From positions 32,319-96,318 of the forward strand of contig RCAB01000237.1 of assembly GCA_003640385.1 (NCBI GenBank): 64,000 nucleotides of DNA, read 5' to 3'. The translations under genes were made by a program, and so were the position numbers. The notes under the pieces are model-generated. The model worked only from the letters and a program-made list of their open reading frames with translations. It did not search any database and was not told the DNA's origin. Positions 48,496 to 60,900 of this stretch are shown here, piece after piece (position 1 is the stretch's first letter; every line of letters starts with the position of its first letter). This DNA comes from Setaria digitata. Taxonomy: Eukaryota; Nematoda; Chromadorea; Rhabditida; Setariidae.

Positions 48496-51400
48496 TTACC
48501 TGCTTAGAAGGGTATGACATACTTGGCAAACTTTTGCTAGCCTGCGATGTGGCCCACTAGGTATCGTTGCAGTTAGGCAAGCCGGACAAAAAATCTTGCC
48601 GCAATGATAACAGTGAAGTTTTGCACGGCTTTTCGAAAAATTTGACTGACACTGATTGCACGCATGCACATCTTCATCGAACTGCCACCGCACTTCCTTT
48701 AACACTACTAATTTCCTTATATGATTGTCTCATCGATTAATTTAACGAACATTACTGACTCTTTATTATAGAACACACTTAAATCCATTCCTGAATTAAA
48801 TTTCAGTGCAATACATATTCGTTCGTGCACTATAGATTAGCTTTTCCATTACTGCGGGTATTTGAGTAATATATAAAAATGGAATTGGTGAAATATTCAC
48901 TATTTCATTATTTAAAGAACCAATTCTGATGTTTCACCGAAAATTAAGAGGGGTAATACATATTATCACTCACTTGAACAAGCCAGAAAAGAGTTGTGAG
49001 CGAAATAGGCAAGGTAGAATACAATAATCCTCCGTCACCTCAGAAATAGAAAAAAAGTGGATTGACAAACATTTTCAAAAAAATTATAATTAGTCGGCAA
49101 GCACTTTCACTCCATCAAGTAAAATGGATGAGGGAAGATTTCGAAAAATACGAGAAAGAAAAGTCAAAAATACCTGTTCAGCCTGTCGAATTTTTTCAAG
49201 TTCAATTTGTAAGTTTTGAGAAAGTTTTACGAAATCCTTTTGCACCGTCTCTGATGTGTCCAATTCCTGCTGCAAAGCAGCGCATCTAAAATAAGCTATT
49301 AATAAGAGAACCAGTAAATCTTGACATTTATTATGAAATTCTTAAAACAAACTTCTGTTTGTTCAAAGCAACAGTCATTTCCAAATCAGCACGCTCTTTT
49401 TGCACAGACTGCAGCTGTTTTTCCAAATCTTCAATTACTTTTCTATATTCAGCCATCATTTTATTCATTTCTTCAACTTTAGACGATGCATTTTTCATCG
49501 AATCTATCTATAATACATATAAATATATATTCAATTAAGTCCATCAGTACTTCGACCGTGCACTCAAACTAATGATTGATCTCGGAGCATAGTTATTGGT
49601 ACCTTTAAATTGGATAAGCTACCTGACTCCTGGCAAAACCAAGTTCCTGGCTGACTCCGTTTACTTTTTTAGCGTAATCATCCTCAATCCTTCTCTTTTC
49701 CATTTCATCCTCCTTTCGTTGCGCTTCCAGTGTCGCTATTTCATCTTTCAACGTAACTTCCTAAAATGAAATATCAAACACATGTGAGGAATACAGCAAA
49801 TTATTCTGCAGTGAAAGAAATGAAAAAAGCCATTTATTTATGACTAAAGCAGTTGCTATCTCCACACCCACGAGCGCAGTAAAATAATTACTCCAGTCGT
49901 TGAACTCCACTACAAATTCTATCTTAGATACTGCACTAAGCACACAAGAATACTATTATGCGCATTCACGCCATTAAGATACTTAAGTTTATTAAAAGGG
50001 CATAATGAAGCTTAATACCTTCCTTGGTATTTATGACCTCAAAAAACATACTATATATTCCTTGGCTGCACGGGTCTCAATTAATTCTTCTCTTAGCTGG
50101 AGGCATAAAAACTGTAATTGATCAACATCCTGAGGCAATTCTATCGTTTGAGCTTGCATTTCTGCAGCGCATTTACGATTCGTACCAAGCAAGCGCTGAA
50201 AATATAAGTTGAAATTTTTTGAAATCAGTACAAGTGAAAAGTGAAAATACAAAGCATCTACAAGGTAAAAAAAATACTAAATATCGACGGTTCAAATCTT
50301 GCATATCTTTGTCCATCGTGCTCAAACATTCTTCCAAACGACCAATGTTGCTTCGTTGTTCATGTATAAGTCTTTCACATCTAAAAGTAAATCAGTCATT
50401 CGTATTCCAAAAAAAATAAAAGAAAGGAAAAAAATTATTCTCGGAGTTTTACAAAGCTAGCAAAGGCTTTATCAAAAAAAGCTAAACCTTTCATCAGCAA
50501 CAGCCAGCTGTTTAACACACTCCTCGTTCTCACTCTTTGCTATATTTACTTCTTTTTCATTATCAGCACATAAAGTTGTTGTTCTTGTTTCCATTTCTTT
50601 TCTAAAATTATTTATTTACACTTAAAGAATCAAGAAAAAGATGAGATCGAAAATTAAAAAAAAAAAAATTAACCGCAAAGACCGATCACAAAATATCTCC
50701 TTTTTGGCTATATTTCTCCTTCGCCCTTTCCATAAGACCAACTCTGAAAAATTACCCGAATAAATTAGGTGCTTAACGACAAACCTGTACAAGCGCTCTC
50801 CAGACAATTCATTCTGGTAACGGTCAACCAGATGCAGTGCAGCTAATAATTGCTCCTTTAAATTTCGCTCCGCATCCTGAACATTTACAAACGACCAAAT
50901 CAACAGAATTAGTAAAAAAGAAGATTAAAGTCTGACAAAATTATTTGTGACTCCAGCATATCTTTTCTTCTATTTTCATTGCCTCGTTCTCCTCCATAAT
51001 TAGAACTCTTTTTGGTGAAACGCACCATAGAGAGACTGTCGATTACTTTTTATGCAAGATCAGTCAAAATTAATACAACTAGTCTCACCTGCATTTTCGT
51101 CAAATTTACTTCATAATTATGGCACATTTCACATGATGAAGCAATAACATCTTCTTCACAAACGTTGTCTGATATTTTATTTTCTTCATTCATTGGATAA
51201 GAAGGATTATCATCCTCCTGCACAGTCTAAAATGAAAAACTTGTTCATGTTAAAATATTAATAGATTTTTAAATTAGAGTAAATTTTTACCAGTTCACGT
51301 GTGACATCCATATCAATAATTTCAATATCTCTCACGTTCTGGCAATACGAACAGAGTCATCAACTTAACTGTAGTATAAAATTGAGTATGTGATGATTAA

Positions 51401-51903
51401 GTGGAGGTTCTACACAACGGATGTCGAACTTTCGTAATGAAGCCAAACAAAATGTTGAGAAGTCAGTATGAATCAAAGACAAAAACTTGAATAAAAACAA
51501 CAGAGTAAGATTAGCAATCACGAGCAAAACGTCAAAAAAAAAGACAATAATCTTTGAAAATTCTTTGTCATGATATTCCCTCTATAACTTGAACAACCAC
51601 GATAATAAACCCAACCTCACTCACTGCCTGCTCCACTGAATTCATTCTATCTTGCTGCTGGATCCCAACACAGATAGCTTCATCACTCTCTGAATCGCTT
51701 GCTCGATTTCCAATAATGTCAGACGCATTATTCAAATTGCGTTTTGTTACCAAATTCTCGCTTATAATCTTATCCCATTTAATTGAATTTTCAATAGCAG
51801 ATTCCAAGATAGAGGTGGCTGTAGCATCATCCTTATGAATCCCCGAAAACTGATTCGATAACACCTCATCATTAGTTAGAATATCTGAATTGTTCATACT
51901 CAT
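48496..51903 (-). CDS. rabn-5: Rabaptin-5, Rab5 effector with C-terminal FYVE-like zinc finger
   Basis: Eleven exons in phase: 51903-51625, 51338-51291, 51226-51089, 50876-50785, 50601-50488, 50380-50278, 50195-50052, 49760-49623, 49507-49353, 49285-49174 and 48696-48496, giving 507 residues. Rabaptin features: SSCEMCHNYEVNLTKMQ (about 139-155), a long coiled coil (about 156-440), the ELPQDVDQLQ segment, and the C-terminal Rab5-binding block DTSETVQKDFVKLSQNLQ followed by IELEKIRQAEQ. The last exon is a FYVE-type finger with WQFD (445-448) and four CxxC pairs. Rabaptin-5 joins the Rab5 exchange factor Rabex-5 on early endosomes and promotes fusion. The basic PI3P-binding motif of true FYVE domains is degraded here (RAKLHCY where R-R/K-HHCR is expected). 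The N-terminus is short and poorly conserved; upstream exons are possible, since the frame stays open past the chosen ATG to about 51966. The last acceptor (TTAAAG) is weak. Confidence 0.88.
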
Positions 51904-51966
51904 CTTTTCGTTTTCGATCAATAAACCTGGATTTCGTTCACATCCAATTAATCGCACGACTGATCA

Positions 51967-54900
51967 CTCAATCAACCATAAATCCATATATATATCTGCA
52001 AAACAGAATATACAAGAAAAGCAACATCTCAACAATAAATAATCTTTTGATGATGAAAATAGCGCTACAATAAAAATGACAAAATTAAACTCATATAGAT
52101 CGGTCTCAGTAAATCTTTACATTCCCAAATCCTTACGAAATTTCACAATGTAAAGTTAACATAAATAACCAAATAGGAAAAAAAAAAAAAAAAACAAGAG
52201 AAAAATTTCAATCTCTCTAAAAGATCTTGTAAATAAACTGTAAACTAAGTTGATGTAAGACTGCGTCATATAATTTAAAAAATTTTTAATAGATTGAACA
52301 AGCGATAACACTTTTCCCAAGTCTCGCGTTTTCAGTATGGTGTCCTTTATCGGATGGATTTCTTCAATACTCTTATTCTTAGAAAGAAAAGTTATCAAAA
52401 TTACTGACAGTATGAAAATTGAAAAAAAAAAAAAAAAAGGATTGGAAAATTTGAGACTTAAATAACTCCAGCAGAACAAAAAAGAAAAAATATACATAGA
52501 GAATAGTTGCAACTAACAATATCCAGCAAGAAGAAGAAAAATGGATGAAGGAGAAACAAAAGGAAGAAAACAGCAGAAACAAGTGACTCTTTCTTCTCCT
52601 CCACAACTTCTAAACCACGTCGAATCACAGGCATATACATATATATATATATACATATCTACACATCTCAACTAGACCACGTTGACATGAGCAAAGTATG
52701 CTTTTTGTCAATATGACTGACTTCAGTGAAATTACTTGTCCCAACATGCTAGTGTCAGTTACCGGAAAATGAGAGTGAGCAGAATTTCAATTTCTTTCTC
52801 AAATCCTGCTAGAACTCTTTTATCTTATTTTGCTTCAAATTACATCACTTTTGCTATTATACCTACACTTACTTTATGAAGTTAAACTAAATTCGCTTCT
52901 CTACAGTATTCATGAGATATACTACAAAGAAGCTAATTACAACTATAATTTCCTTTTAATGCCAATTAATGCTTAAATCTCATAGATAGCAAGACTGTAA
53001 TTATTCTAACTAAGATAAAGAAATCTCACGAATGGGATAAAGACTGAAAATCAGATCTAAAATTCTTAGTTCTAGTTTTTCTCGGTTTTCCAATCGATCC
53101 AGTAGAAGTTTCCAACAAAGAATTTTGATAGCCTTAATTCATAAAGATGTGATATTTATCAGTTTTTCATTGCATTATCATTGTATGAAATCAATGGGAA
53201 GCTATTGCCTCATTAAATTTCACTTTATTCCCAAATGGAGCATAAAAAAATTTCACCTTTTTTCCTTTCTTTTATTTTTCTTGGATTACGAATTAGATTT
53301 GAGAAAATTTTAAATGTGATAGCAAGCACCTTTCACCTTTCTTTCACTCTATTTGTATAGCTTGCATATTATTTAGCTTCTCTTAAATTAATTTTCACCT
53401 TACTTCGTCTTTTTTAATCTCACTCGTTTTTCTTTCCTTTCAATTATTTTGCATTCATTCAAGTTTTTGAAATTAAATAATTTTTATATCAAATTTTCAC
53501 TGTCTCGTTTTTTTGTTGCTCGTTTTTGCCCCATTAATTAATTGAATAACACTCAGTAAATAATATCGGACAAGCCACACTAATGAATTATCAGTTATGG
53601 CATAATGAAGAGAAATGATAATGTGCAGTAGCATTCCAATAACATTCGACAAATGTAATCGAGTAAGTTGTGAGAAAAGAAATGTTTTTTGCCGAGATCA
53701 TTTGGGGAATGAAACTTTCCAAGTTCGGTTCAGAAGTGAATTAAAATCCAAATGAGTAGAAAGTAACTCATCTAAAGATCCACTCACTCTAATAAATAGG
53801 ATGAATGTTTGAACTTTGTTTTAGAATTCATCTAATACAAATAAATATCTAACTTTCATGCATGCAAAGCAATTCAGTTCACTTACTTCAACTTGTATAT
53901 AGAAAATACTCTAAATTGATTTGTACTCGGTAAATTGCAAATTCTTTTTTTTTTTCTTTTTTAAATTTCAAGTCCAAAGGATTAATTATAACTAATTAAA
54001 CCAACATTAGCTGAATCAAAAGCATTAATTTTGTCTAAAGTATGCTTCCAGTTTGCTGTTCTGAATCTTACTCTCTCTCTGTACATATCAGAAATGATAA
54101 ACTGTTAAGAATTAATGAATTATTAAAGTAGGATTTAGATATAACTACAACTACTATATTAAATATGTGTTTCTACTTTCCGGAGCAAAAAATGCAAATG
54201 ATTCAGATTGTTTCAATTTTGCTTTTGTGAATGTAATTTAAATTTTCTTATTACTGAAAGTACCACTAAAATGAATATATAAATCTGCCAGAAATAATTC
54301 CCTGACCTTTGGCAATTGCAAATGTTTAACTGTGATAACATATATATCACTTCACGTTTCTTGATTGCTGAATTAAGGCATTCTTGATTCATCGGTTGTC
54401 CTCGATTTTCTATTTTTAATAGAGAATCTGTGATATTTTGGCACGATAATATTTCGACTAATAATCATTTAATCATATTTAATCAATCATATCTGACTAA
54501 TAATCTTTTAATCATATTTGATCTAAAAGCAATCTGAACATTTTTAATTTTTTTTTTTTTTTTTTTCAGAGATATAAACTAATTACGAGCTTTTTTGCAT
54601 TTTAGGAGTGAAATTTTCAAATTAACGAAATTATAAATGATTTGAGAAATGTGAAAAATTAACTCGGCATATGGAAAGAAAAAGTGACTGATTGTATTGT
54701 GTTATGGATTAGATGATCAAAACAAAACAATTCGAAAATTTTTAAACCTTCTAAAAACAAGCACCAATAAGAAAGTGAATTTAGAAGTACGGCTGGTTAT
54801 CATTTCGTTTCAAAATGATTCAAGTGATATTTTTTTCGCGATACATTACCGTATCCATAAAGACATAAATTGAAGTGAAATTAAATTGATAGATTGAATG

Positions 54901-56427
54901 GAAATGAATAAATCAATCAAATTCTTACAAATGTTGAACGGACAAACATAAACGAACAATAAACAGCTTTTGTTCTGTTCTACCACCTTCACTTAATGAG
55001 ATATATTTGAGCCGAAAAACTATTTCTAGAAAATTCGACAAATTAATAAATTAAAAAAAATAATTCAACAAATTAGTAAGTGGAATTAGTAACGAAACAT
55101 TGCATCACTGTTTACTTATCATTTAAATTTTTCATTTATAAGACTGCTGAAGTAATTAATTATAAGCAATCATTATCAGTTTTCCTTCTCTTTCATCGAA
55201 TTTTTTACTGAATTACTGTCACTTTTATCATCAATTTTCCACTTAGCTGTGAAATTAGGAAGATTTAATGGTATTGATAGAATAATGATGATGGAAATAA
55301 TTTGATGACTGACGCGACATTCGAATACTTTACAATTTCGTGAGCGGAAAAACTTGTCCCATTTGTTCCAGCATTTTTTTTTTTTTCAGAAATTTAGTTA
55401 AAAAATTTATCAAACTAACGACTCGTTAAGTTATTAGCTCTATGTGACATCTAATCTTCGCATTTAGTGGTTACTGGAAATCTTATCGGTGATAACATGT
55501 TTTAAGAATTTTGCCTCATGGAACATTCGAACAATTGTCACATAAACATTTCAGATACAAACGTCAACCATGCGTTTTATTTAAATTTTATTCTGTTTTA
55601 AACGTTTTGTGAAACAATAATAACAACTATAATTATCCTGAAATTACAATTAATTGAAATGCATCAAAAACTGATACCTGAGATATTATTTATGATGGAG
55701 CAAGCAGAACTGGCGTAAACGCAACATTACCTAATATACCTGAGATGAGAATTAGAGTAAAGAAAAATGACACGAGGGAACATGGGATCATTAATGAAAA
55801 ATAATTCAAAATGTGATAAAGTGAAATGCAACCAAAAAAAAGGTTATACAAGGTACCTGAGATATTTGAGATAAGGTAAACGATGTTACCTTAAAATAAT
55901 ATAACCTGGAATTAGAGTTTAAGTTAAGCCATTTGTTAAAGAAACGTAAATAAAATAAAACTTGTTATTCGGAAAAAAAAAAGGAGGAAGAAAGAAAAGC
56001 AAAGAAATAATGCGATTTTAGCTAGCGATACTAGTATTAATTAGACTAGGTAATTAGAAACCAAAAGAAGGAAATATTGCAGTATTTTCCTAATTTAGAT
56101 CTAATAATTGTTTCATATGAAATCATATTATTAATGAATAATAAACTAATCAGTCTATGAAGAATGCTTTTGCTAAATGATTTTGCAATATGGAATATTC
56201 CATATGATTTTACATAAAAAAAAAAGAAAAAACTAAACAACTAAAAACCGGAATATAGAACCATTAACAAAACAACAACGAATGATTAACTTCAAAATCT
56301 CAACAGTAGCAAAACTAATAAAAAAAAAAAAACAAAGTTATCCAACGATTAAATCATTCTTTCTCGACAATTAATTAGCACTTCTTTCTGTTTCACTTTC
56401 CATTCATGTTTGAACCAGTAATCAATT
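51967..56427. other. Intergenic, with a few weak ORFs upstream of rabn-5
   Basis: Minus-strand readings at about 52380-52165 (containing SIEEIHPIKDTILKTRDLGK) and 52634-52570 (MPVIRRGLEVVEEKKESLVS) look more protein-like than the background. Either could be upstream exons of rabn-5, but I could not link them by phase with good splice sites. From 52.7 to 56.4 kb I see nothing but AT-rich sequence. Confidence 0.4.
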
Positions 56428-57084
56428 CTAGTATATAATTCTTGGAATATTTGGTATTTCATTTGATGCTCCAACAAATTCATCCGTCATTTGTTGTTGT
56501 TGTTGTTGTTGTTGATTCTGAATTCGACGTCTTATTTCATCATTTGTAAAGATGAAAATTAAACAAACATAAGTTTCGAATGTTCGTCCATGCTCATATG
56601 CTCGTCTTTCAGCAGCTATCAGTGATGCTTCAAAGTGATTATTTGATAAAAGTTGTGCCCATGAGCAGCGACCGGAAATTAGAATTAAACGGATACGTTG
56701 AAGAATGTATAGACGCCGTTGCTTGGTTAATTCTCGACGCCACGGAAACATTCGATAATGTTTGATACAAATACGCTGAAAATAAATAAATATAATTTTT
56801 TACTATATAATTAAACAAATTGTTCATTTATTTGAAGCAATAATTTTGCTGAATTATTTTGTTTGAAGTGAAAAAAGGAAAAAAAAGAAATTATTGCTGT
56901 AAGCAATAAATTTCCAGAACTATTTTCGAAAAATTTGAAAATTTTCTATTTAACAAAAAGCTATATTTGCATTTCAACATGGTACTGTACTCACTGGAAC
57001 TCTATGATTTGTATCAAATCTTAACCAATAATGATACAGAAATGAATAAGTACTTCGGCAGGAATTTTCATGCAAGTTAAAAAT
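56428..57084 (-). CDS. 3' exons of an unassigned gene: possible KIX-like domain plus poly-Q tail
   Basis: The last exon (56775-56428, 115 residues) follows a TTTTCAG acceptor and is in phase 0 with an upstream exon that ends at 56995 in a perfect CCA/GTGAGT donor; that exon reads STYSFLYHYWLRFDTNHRVP. The last exon continues MFPWRRELTKQRRLYILQRI, then AERRAYEHGRTFETYVCLI, NDEIRRRIQN, eight Gln and a short tail ending PRIIY. Spacing of W, LT, R, [LI][VL], then E, [FY]E and EY fits the KIX bundle of CBP/p300-type coactivators. KIX domains bind activation domains, and poly-Q is common next to them. The match is by eye and partial. The 5' end is unresolved: the upstream exon has no clear acceptor before about 57052 and the frame is open to 57084. 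Coding status is likely; the domain call is tentative. Confidence 0.55.
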
Positions 57085-57364
57085 TTATGGGATAAAAAAT
57101 AGAAAACTGGAGCTTAAAGAATAAGAAAAGAAGACGAAATTTAGAGTATGATAAGCAGCTAAATGCTGCGCAACACACAAAAAAAAGAATGATAGTATTA
57201 ATAAACATAAATAAAAACAGTGAAAAAAAAAAAGCCTACACAAAAAACGAAATAAAAAAAAAGGCAAAAAAAGCAAAAAAATTTTGCAAAAAAGAGAGAG
57301 GAAGAAAGAAAAAACGCTACTAATGTTTGGTATACAAGTGAAATTAGTGATAGTGACCATTGTT
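57085..57364. other. Purine-rich AT stretch, nothing recognised
   Basis: Long A-rich and AAG-rich + strand sequence that yields a spurious Phe/Leu ORF on the minus strand (57085-57360). Confidence 0.6.
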
Positions 57365-57396
57365 GATGGTCACTCTCGAAAGGTCATCATCATTGA

Positions 57397-57970
57397 TCCA
57401 ACTGACCATTTCTTCCTTTCTCTAATACAATAGTGTTTTTTCGTCCCCTTTTTTTCCTTCTGTAAACTATCCCAACTGACCTTTTCCAAATTTATTCGTA
57501 TCAAATTACTTGAATCCAGTTCTCGAACCATTTCCCACTGTTCCACTCTCGAGAGCACTAATATCCCTGTTGTCGGGTAAGGGGGGGGGCGAAGGTTTGG
57601 TAAGATGGGTAAATGCAAATTGTAAATCGATTATTGTTGTTGTTGTTTGATAGGATAGTCTAGACATTTTAGGTGATGACATTCTTTACTGGTCCTTAGA
57701 ATTGTTGAACTATAAAATCTTGCCACAGACTTAGTGGTAAATATTCTTTTCCTTTCCTCTTTTAGTTCTTAAAATTTCTCCTTCTCCTGCTCTGACCGTT
57801 CTCGATCTCGTACTTCCTTCCCGACCTCTTGATATTTCCTCTCCACCCTTAAATTTACCTGTTATTATAACTGCTACATCTTCACTTCTTATCATTCCTC
57901 ATTCGTCAACATTAATTCATCAACATTCAGATGCATCAACAATGTTTCATCGCACCAAATGCACTATTTA
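57397..57970. other. GC-richer segment with open frames on both strands, possible unassigned exons
   Basis: Minus strand: an acceptor-like ACAACAG opens a frame ILVLSRVEQWEMVRELDSSN ending at a LEK/GTCAGT donor (about 57565-57480) in phase 0 with the KIX-like exons; VNLRVERKYQEVGKEVRDRE at about 57860-57770 is also open. Plus strand: a segment ending at TCGG/GTAAGG (57572) would join in phase to a CTCTTTTAG acceptor (57756) and a 70-codon frame containing PSPALTVLDLVLPSRPLDIS, stopping at 57970. I cannot decide which strand is coding, if either. A run of nine G at about 57582-57590 is unusual for this genome. Confidence 0.25.
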
Positions 57971-60900
57971 ATAAAATATCATTAAAAATTTCAAACTTTT
58001 ACTTATTTTAAAGGAAAAGGCGCAACGATTTAATTGAATATAAAAATAGAATTTTTAAAATGCAAACAAAGAAAAATGTAGGCGTTTAAAAAATAGCAAC
58101 AAATGATAAATGTTTTTTGATAATATTTCTGAAATTTTTTTTTTCTTTTCTATCAAATTGACATTTTGAAAATTACTGACCGTTTAACTTGTCAAAGGAC
58201 AAAAGGAGGATTTTAGTAATAGTTTTATTCTTCAAAAATTTCACCATTCAAAATTTCCTACTACCAGAAATTTTACTGTTCCTTCATGCAAAATATCTAC
58301 AGCTGCTCGTGTGGAGATGGAAACATATTGACTAAGTGTCAATTAATTATGAGAACTTAGTGGACTATATTAGAAAAACAACGGATAACATTACGTACGT
58401 GAAGATACAAAAATAGACGTCGTAGAATGTCTAATATGGAAGCAAATTAATGGCATAATGATTCAGTGAATAACAACGTCTTACGTACGTGATCCTTACA
58501 CACATTACAAACAAAAATAATATAACAATTTGACTTAGCATGCTTGAATAAATCATTTGACGTCTTTGACGTACCTTTAATACTACGTGTCTTTGACTGT
58601 GACTTTTTTTTTTTTTTTTTTTAAATAATAGGAACAATTTGTAAATGACCTAACATTTCAAGGCTTCTTCAATTAGCGATTTCGGGTAACAATTTCAAAT
58701 TTCTCTGTTCAAAATACGATTTAGCAGTGAAATATTTATGAGAAGAAGCCTTTAATAATTTAAGTGAAAGGAAAAGAAGAAGAAAAAGAAATTAAAATTT
58801 CATAAATATTCAGTAACAACAGTGTCTACCTCTATCCATCCGTCCTCAGTTACCTTGTTTGTTTTTCTTGACCTCTAAACAATCATCTATTTAAGATGAA
58901 GCATATCAGTTTACTCGCTGTAGTATTATCTGATTTCAGGAAATCCTAAAGATCTGGATTGAAGTGAAGGATGAGAATTTCTCCAAATATAATCATTCTA
59001 TGATTAAGTTCCAATTTCTCCTCTTATTTCACTTCATTCATTTTTCATGTCACAACATTACCAATAACTTCCAGTTTCTTCAATTTTTAGGCTTCCTCCG
59101 TTTTTCAAATGTTTTCCAAGAGTAAATTTAATTCAAAATTTTTCAAATGATTTAATTGGAATTTTTGAATCGCATTATATTTCAGATCCACTTTTCTGAA
59201 TATAAACCCTTTCTACATGATTTCCATAGTTTCATAACCGCATTTGTTCATCAAATATCATCGTTTAGTAAAAACGAATAATTATTGGAAATGAAAAGAC
59301 TTAAAACACTTCAGTTAATTAGCAACTAAACTTGAATACATGGTTTGATAAATTTCAGTATTGCTACTCTGCTGTTTAGTACTTCATTAATTAAGCAAAC
59401 CTTCGTAAAAGGAAGACAAAAATAAAAAATAAAAAGAATATACGGCAGATGAGTTTAATTTAAATAACTGACAAATGAATAAAGTTTGAAAAATTCTCCA
59501 TTTAGAAATAGAAGCACAGGATTATTAATTTGTTTAATGTTATGACTTTTTAAATGTTATCACTGAAAAAAAAATGAAAAAGCGAAAATTTGGAATAATG
59601 TTAGATTTTAATTTAATGAAATTTTCGAAATATATTACAGATGATGAAAGTCAGTGAGTGGCGTATATTTGCTACTGAAAAATTAATATAATTTTATTTG
59701 TTTAACAGGAAAAAACAAAAAATAACAGAGCCTCATACATTCTAAATTATAATTGAACAGATAGGAAGAATTGAAGGAGTCAAAAAAGCAAATAAATGTT
59801 TAATTTCTAATTATTAACTTAATTCACATCTTATGCTACTAATTTTTGTACGCAATAACTATGACCTAATGATTGGACAGAATTCTTTCTTCCTGTGGCA
59901 AATAAAATTAGTATGCGATAATTAATAAATAATTTTCATATTCCTGAAGTTCTGAACTGAGAAGTACTAATTGATAAAGTGAAATATAAATTATTCAAAC
60001 AGCTTATATTCTCGACCTATTTGATTAAAATTACAGTCAGTCCAGAAATTCAAAGAGCCAGTATAATATTTGACTGAGTGAAATTAATTACAAAATTTTT
60101 AATTTTTCAACCGTATTTACCGGCTGAAACGAATTAGACGGAAATTGATACAGGATAACTCATTAAGCTAAAAATTGAATGAAACCACAATAGATTATTT
60201 CCGTTAAAAGTTCCTGGAAAACTTTTATATTTTCATTAATTTCCAGGAAAAAAAAATCATTTATACATTTTTTTTTTTTTTCTTTAAAAGAGTTTTCATT
60301 TTCAGAAATGGCTGCTAAAATGCTCGCATTTTTTCATTCCCAACGTTTCCGTTAGATTGAAATTAAAAAATAATTTAATTTCCTTTTCTTTCACAATTAA
60401 TTGCCTATTGTAGTGAAATTTTTTCTTTTCCAGACTAAGCTAAAAATTATCGGAAATTTTAAATGCTTAAGAAGAATTCTTGCCATCAGGCAATATTTGC
60501 AACCTTTAACGATGATAAAATTTTTAAACCAGAATTTTCTTTCGTTTTTTTTTTTTTATATTGAGGATAAGTTGATAACCGAAATTCTAACTTATTTCAG
60601 TTCAGTTCAGTTTTTGGTAGATTTAATCAAAAACTTTGTTGTAACTTACCATTACATGAAATATTACAAAAAATTTACGAAAAATAAGAAGAAATAATGT
60701 AAGTAAATGAGAAGAAAAAAAAAATAAAACAGAAATGTTAAAATGATATGCTAACGAAATTTTATTTTTCGAGCTATTACAAACAACTTGCAAATTCAAA
60801 ATTTTCCTTCTAATTAAAAAAATAACAATTCTAATTTAGCGCATAAATTTAAAATGTCGACATAAATTTTAATAGGATTATATTTGTAAATTTTCATTGT

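Noticed and set aside
50930..51070. Possible extra rabn-5 exon (MVRFTKKSSNYGGERGNENR)
   Set aside because: The exons on either side join directly in phase 0 with good sites, and the frame lacks a usable donor.
58940..59130. Plus frame of about 60 codons opened by TTTCAG
   Set aside because: It turns into Phe-rich low-complexity sequence and has no partner exon.
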